Origin: Candidatus Aminicenantota bacterium
Lineage (GTDB): Bacteria > Acidobacteriota > Aminicenantia > UBA2199
Direction of reading: 5' to 3'
Assembly: GCA_020355945.1 (NCBI GenBank)
Contig: CP070627.1
Coordinates: forward strand, 1,518,398 to 1,525,585
DNA length: 7,188 nucleotides
Part shown: piece after piece, positions 6,320 through 7,188 of the stretch
Position numbering within the stretch: the stretch's first letter is position 1
How the letters are laid out: every line of letters starts with the position of its first letter
Position numbers and translations under genes: made by a program
Notes under the pieces: generated by a model
Database searches by the model: none
What the model was told of the DNA's origin: nothing
The model's input: the letters and a program-made list of their open reading frames with translations, nothing else

Positions 6320-6332
6320 GGGAGTTTAACGG

Positions 6333-7188
6333 TTACAAATTGGTTTTCTTACTGTAAACCAGGTTTCCGCCAACATAGGTTTTTTCGACTTGCAGGGAAA
6401 GAAGCCCCGGTGAAGGAACAGTAAGAATATTGTCTGAAAGGATGATAAAATCGGCCAGCATGCCGGGTTTAATTTTTCCTTTGATATTCTCTTCAAACCC
6501 GGAATAGGCTGCTGCGAGAGTATAAGCCTTTAACACTTCTTGGCGCGTCAGGCACTGGTCCGGGTACCAACCTCCTTTGGGTTTTCCATCGGGTGTTTGC
6601 CGGGTTTCAGCCGCATACATCCCGTAAAAGGGGTTTAAGGTTTCACCCGGGAAATCCGAATTGAGGGTGAGATGTACGCCGGTGTTGAGAAACGAACGCC
6701 AGGCATAGGCACCTTTGATGCGGTGTGGTCCCACTCGTGTCTCTGCCCAGGGCATGTCAGAAGTACAGTGAGGCGGCTGCATACTCAATACGATCTCCAA
6801 AGGAGCGAATTTATCAATATCATCAAGAGCCACCACCTGGGCATGCTCAAGACGCAGCCGATGATCTTTTGCTTTGGAAACCTCTTTGAGTGCACGCCGG
6901 TAAGCATTTAAGGTTATCCGGTTGGCCAAATCACCAATGGCATGGGCTGCCACTTGAAAACCCGTTTTTAGTGACTGAACCGTTATCTGGTAAAGCGTCT
7001 CTTCCGGGGTAACTATCACCCCTTTCATTCCGGGTGCATCACTGTAAGGTTTCATTAAAGCAGCTCCTCTCGAACCCAGGGCCCCATCCACAAAGATTTT
7101 TATACATCTTATCGTCAGCATATGATTGCGATCGATTTCAGGACCCTTTTTAAAAAAGGAGTCCACCAGGTTTTTATCCGTGCCGTCC
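6333..7188 (-). CDS. YtcJ-like metal-dependent amidohydrolase, C-terminal part (N-terminus off right edge)
   Basis: The frame is open from base 7187 to the TAA at 6335-6333 (284 codons plus stop). A GTG at 7166 is not a real start, because the homologous sequence continues in frame upstream of it to the edge (DGTDKNLVDSFF). Signatures of the amidohydrolase-3/YtcJ family appear in order: IKIFVDGALGSRGAAL (bases 7103-7056), VAAHAIGD (around 6944, metal-ligand His), LRLEHAQ (around 6845, second His), and SDFP (around 6656, catalytic/metal Asp). A C-terminal beta-sandwich segment follows (GKIKPGMLADFIILSDN). The N-terminal HxH metal motif and any signal peptide are outside the window. The family hydrolyses amide or imide-type bonds, and its substrates are mostly unknown. 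It is convergent with the RdhA-like gene, 70 bp gap, so it is not in its operon. All visible key residues are intact. Confidence 0.88.
   Translation of the reverse strand, partial: DGTDKNLVDSFFKKGPEIDRNHMLTIRCIKIFVDGALGSRGAALMKPYSDAPGMKGVIVTPEETLYQITVQSLKTGFQVAAHAIGDLANRITLNAYRRALKEVSKAKDHRLRLEHAQVVALDDIDKFAPLEIVLSMQPPHCTSDMPWAETRVGPHRIKGAYAWRSFLNTGVHLTLNSDFPGETLNPFYGMYAAETRQTPDGKPKGGWYPDQCLTRQEVLKAYTLAAAYSGFEENIKGKIKPGMLADFIILSDNILTVPSPGLLSLQVEKTYVGGNLVYSKKTNL

Overview
This is a 7.2 kb stretch of bacterial chromosome of moderate GC (roughly 44-45% by eye). It holds six protein-coding genes, the outer two cut by the window edges. There are no rRNA or tRNA genes, no CRISPR array and no recognisable transposase or phage gene. 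Many Sec-type signal peptides, large secreted hydrolases and a reductive-dehalogenase-like protein would suit an anaerobic or sediment-dwelling heterotroph, for example of the Acidobacteriota/Aminicenantes type. That assignment is an inference from protein style only and is weak.

Layout. 1-958 (minus): N-terminal 319 residues of a secreted M28-type aminopeptidase with a PA-like domain; its catalytic domain lies off the left edge. 959-1154: divergent intergenic region. 1155-2144 (plus): exported protein of unknown function. 2160-3785 (minus, convergent with the previous gene, 15 bp gap): secreted Ntn-hydrolase of the C45 (acyl-CoA:6-APA acyltransferase-like) type, preceded by a near-consensus sigma70 promoter at 3853-3881. 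3786-4233: the longest non-coding stretch (448 bp), with the divergent promoters of both neighbours and, between them, a patchwork of short repeats: a 10-bp-period CACGAAG array, an 8-bp tandem repeat, two abutting GC-rich palindromes and a long hairpin built from CACGAATTA units. 4234-5013 (plus): class I SAM methyltransferase. 5084-6262 (plus, 70 bp later, likely co-transcribed): cytoplasmic reductive-dehalogenase-like protein (RdhA family) with two 4Fe-4S motifs but no TAT signal. 6284-6319: GC-rich hairpin, probable terminator. 6333-7188 (minus): C-terminal part of a YtcJ-like metal-dependent amidohydrolase, cut by the right edge.

How the genes fit together. The M28 peptidase, the C45 hydrolase and the amidohydrolase all belong to families that cleave amide or peptide bonds, and two of the three are visibly exported, which suggests scavenging of peptides or N-acyl compounds. 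They are not one operon. The methyltransferase and RdhA-like gene form the only likely two-gene transcription unit and are the most interesting part: an RdhA homologue without TAT signal or RdhB-type membrane anchor nearby, paired with a methyltransferase. Its substrate cannot be read from the sequence.
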